From Faecalimonas sp. (lineage in GTDB: Bacteria; Bacillota_A; Clostridia; Lachnospirales; Lachnospiraceae), in assembly GCA_026169575.1 (NCBI GenBank), contig JAPFCT010000327.1, positions 1-8,681 of the forward strand: 8,681 nt of DNA, in the 5' to 3' direction. Under the pieces are notes generated by a model. The model worked only from the letters and a program-made list of their open reading frames with translations, was not told where the DNA came from and did not search any database. This document shows positions 6,629 through 8,681 of the stretch, piece by piece. Every line of letters begins with the position of its first letter. The first letter of the stretch is position 1. Position numbers and translations under genes: made by a program.

Positions 6629-8563
6629 ATGAAAAAACGAGGAAAATGGCTTGCACTTGCACTTGTGGCTGCGATGGCAGTGACAACCGTTGGATGTGGC
6701 GGCAGTGACAAGAAAGAATCCAAAGGCGAAAAAGGAGCTTCCGAAGAGATTAAAGATCTTGTTACTTATGAAGTACCGAACCGTGAGATGGAGAACGTAT
6801 TCATTCTGAATACAGAGATGGCAAATGACTTAAATGTACTTTGTAACACCAATGAAGGTTTCCTTGAGACAAATCCAAAAGGACAGTTAGTGGCAGGTAT
6901 CGCAGAAGAATGGGGTACAGAAGATAATGGTCTTACATGGACATTTAAGATGAGAGATGATGTGAAATGGGTAGACCAGCAGGGAAATGAAAAAGCTGAC
7001 ATGGTTGCAGATGACTTTGTTACAGCTCTTGAGTGGATCTTAAATGCACACAAGAACGATGCTGGTAATAACACATCAATGCCGGTCACAATGATCAAAG
7101 GTGCAAAGGAATACCGTGAATATACAAAATCACTCTCAAAGGATGAGGCGTTAAAGCTTGACAAATCTAAATTCCTTGAGATGGTAGGAATCGAGACACC
7201 GGATGACTATACAGTAGTTTATCACTGTATCAATGAAACACCATATTTTGACACATTAGCAGTATCAGCTTGTCTGTATCCGATCTCTCAGGGATTCATC
7301 GATGAAGTTGGTGTTGAGAATGTAAAATCTGTAGGTATCGACAAATTATGGTACAACGGACCATACATCTTAACAGAGTTCATCCAGGGTAACACAAAGA
7401 CTCTTACAAAGAACGAAAGCTACTGGGATAAAGACTGCAAGCTCTTTGATACAGTTACAATCAAACTGATCGAGGACTCAGCTGTTGGATATTCTCTCTA
7501 TGAGACTGGTGAGATCGACAACATCGACCTTGCAGAAGCAAACTTAAGAGAAATCTATGAAGATGAGAACAATCAGTATCACGATTATCTGACAGAGAAG
7601 CTTCCGAAAAAATTCTCTTACCAGATGAAATTCAACTACGCAAAGAAGAACGAAGACGGATCTGATGATACAAACTGGAATACAGCAGTAGCAAACGAAG
7701 CGTTCCGTCAGTCTATCTACTACGGACTTGATCTGACAAAATCTTACGAGAGAGCAAACCTGATCAATCCTCTGAGCTGCGAGAACACAGCTTACACAAT
7801 GAAAGGTCTTGTATACTTCTCAGATGGTACAGAGTATGTTGACAGAGTAGAAGAATTAATTGAGCTTCCAGAATCTAACGGAAAGACAATGAGAAGACTT
7901 GACAAAGAAAAAGCAGAGAAGTATAAGAAGCAGGCGATGGAAGAACTTTCTGCTAAGGGAGTAAAATTCCCGGTAGAGATCGACTACTACATCCCGGCAG
8001 GTTCTCAGTTATCACTTGATTCAGCAACAGTTCTCCAGGAAAACTTCGCAGAATGCCTCGGAGATGACTATGTGAAATTAAATATCGGAACATATGTATC
8101 CAGTGGTACACAAGAAGTTATCGATCCAAGTCTCCACTCAATCGTTATGACCGGATGGGGAGCTGACTACGGTGATGTGCAGAACTTCCTCGGCCAGGAG
8201 ACATACGGAGAAGATGCAGCTTACTACTCACAGAACTATACAAACATCAATGATGCGACAGATCCTGAACTGATCGCTACATGGAAAGAATTTACAGACC
8301 TTGTAAATAAAGCAAATGCGATCACAGGTGACCTTGATGAAAGATATGAAGCATATGCGCAGGCAGAAGCTTACATGTTAAATCATGCGATGACAATCCC
8401 ATACAACCTTGAGATTTCATGGCAGTTATCTAAGATCAATGACTACTCATGTTCTCATGCAATCTTCGGTATCCAGAATACGATGTATAAGAACTGGGAG
8501 ACATCCGTAGACGCCTATACTACGGAAGACTACAAGAAGTTTGAAGAGGAATACAATAAATAA
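6629..8563 (+). CDS. OppA-family peptide-binding lipoprotein, long form (SBP family 5)
   Basis: The receptor of a second importer, 644 aa, longer than the roughly 540-580 usual for OppA. The signal peptide starts MKKRGKWLALALV and ends in a lipobox-like TVGC, with Cys23 predicted as lipidated, followed by a Gly/Ser/Lys/Glu linker to about 40. Family 5 landmarks are LTWTFKMRDDVKW at 102-114, WYNGPYIL at 241-248, AFRQSIYYGLD at 358-368 (the conserved RxAxxYxxD-like helix) and TGWGADYGDVQNFL at 508-521. Extra length lies around 140-190 and 385-430. The start at 6629 follows AGGAGG by 8 bp and a perfect promoter. Codon choice is strongly biased: in residues 336-390 Asn is AAC 6 to AAT 2, Tyr is TAC in 5 of 5 and Thr is ACA in 5 of 5. 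This points to very high expression. The next permease starts within its stop codon. A peptide substrate is inferred from family membership; other solutes are possible. Confidence 0.92.
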   Translation: MKKRGKWLALALVAAMAVTTVGCGGSDKKESKGEKGASEEIKDLVTYEVPNREMENVFILNTEMANDLNVLCNTNEGFLETNPKGQLVAGIAEEWGTEDNGLTWTFKMRDDVKWVDQQGNEKADMVADDFVTALEWILNAHKNDAGNNTSMPVTMIKGAKEYREYTKSLSKDEALKLDKSKFLEMVGIETPDDYTVVYHCINETPYFDTLAVSACLYPISQGFIDEVGVENVKSVGIDKLWYNGPYILTEFIQGNTKTLTKNESYWDKDCKLFDTVTIKLIEDSAVGYSLYETGEIDNIDLAEANLREIYEDENNQYHDYLTEKLPKKFSYQMKFNYAKKNEDGSDDTNWNTAVANEAFRQSIYYGLDLTKSYERANLINPLSCENTAYTMKGLVYFSDGTEYVDRVEELIELPESNGKTMRRLDKEKAEKYKKQAMEELSAKGVKFPVEIDYYIPAGSQLSLDSATVLQENFAECLGDDYVKLNIGTYVSSGTQEVIDPSLHSIVMTGWGADYGDVQNFLGQETYGEDAAYYSQNYTNINDATDPELIATWKEFTDLVNKANAITGDLDERYEAYAQAEAYMLNHAMTIPYNLEISWQLSKINDYSCSHAIFGIQNTMYKNWETSVDAYTTEDYKKFEEEYNK

Positions 8564-8681
8564 TGTTTAAGTATACAATCAAGCGACTGTTACAATCTGT
8601 TGTGACAGTCCTGATTGTTGTAACGATCGTTTTTCTGTTGATGAGAATGCTTCCGACAGACTATTTCTTTACAGAAGATCA
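8563..8681 (+). CDS. oppB: OppB-type permease of the second importer, N-terminal part only
   Basis: The first 39 codons are present before the window ends. The protein begins MFKYTIKRLLQSVVTVLIVV, the typical OppB/DppB start with a basic amphipathic lead and a first membrane helix at about 11-28. It aligns without gaps to the other OppB in this window, but at residues 31-33 it has Pro-Thr-Asp where that one has Pro-Gly-Asp. The ATG overlaps the TAA of the binding protein by one base (TAATG). The nearest Shine-Dalgarno-like AGAGG (8545-8549) is 13 bp away, so start-up probably depends on coupling to the upstream gene. OppC, OppD and OppF partners would be expected further right but cannot be seen. 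Confidence 0.85.
   Translation, partial: MFKYTIKRLLQSVVTVLIVVTIVFLLMRMLPTDYFFTED

Noticed and set aside
6766..7164. Minus-strand frame of 132 codons inside the second binding protein
   Set aside because: Fully antisense to a gene with clear promoter, start site and family motifs. Serine/phenylalanine-rich shadow translation.

Overview
The window carries two oligopeptide-type ABC importers (Opp/Dpp family) that point away from each other across a 606-bp intergenic region. The moderate GC content, strong AGGAGG ribosome-binding sites, two lipoprotein-type binding proteins (so probably no outer membrane) and the style of the long binding proteins suggest a Gram-positive, low-to-mid GC Bacillota. 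A gut clostridium of the Lachnospiraceae type is likely, but that is inference from sequence style and not from a marker gene.

Left side, minus strand, read from right to left. A substrate-binding lipoprotein (oppA, 6022-4280) is followed by a 95-bp gap holding a perfect 10-bp hairpin. Then come two permeases (oppB 4184-3222, oppC 3206-2289) and two ATPases (oppD 2278-1259, oppF 1262-291), packed with gaps of 15 and 10 bp and then a 4-bp overlap. A sixth, unidentified membrane-protein gene begins inside the end of oppF and runs off the left edge (304 to <1). This is a complete, intact five-gene importer operon plus one coupled accessory gene.

Right side, plus strand. A second, longer substrate-binding lipoprotein (6629-8563, 644 aa) is driven by a textbook sigma-A promoter: TTGACA, 17 bp, TATAAT, preceded by an A-rich UP-like tract. 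It has a strong AGGAGG site and codon choice typical of very highly expressed genes. Its stop codon overlaps the start of a second OppB-type permease by 1 bp (TAATG). That permease is cut by the right edge after 39 codons, and its further transporter subunits presumably lie beyond the window.

How they work together: in each system the lipoprotein would capture a peptide (or similar solute) at the outer membrane face and deliver it to an OppB/OppC channel powered by OppD/OppF. No transcriptional regulator, RNA gene, mobile element, CRISPR array or pseudogene was seen. The region is mostly ordinary transporter biology. The points most worth checking are the different intergenic layouts of the two operons, the unusually strong promoter of the second one, small symmetric sequences between the operons, the cysteine-rich tail of OppD, and the unidentified gene at the left edge.
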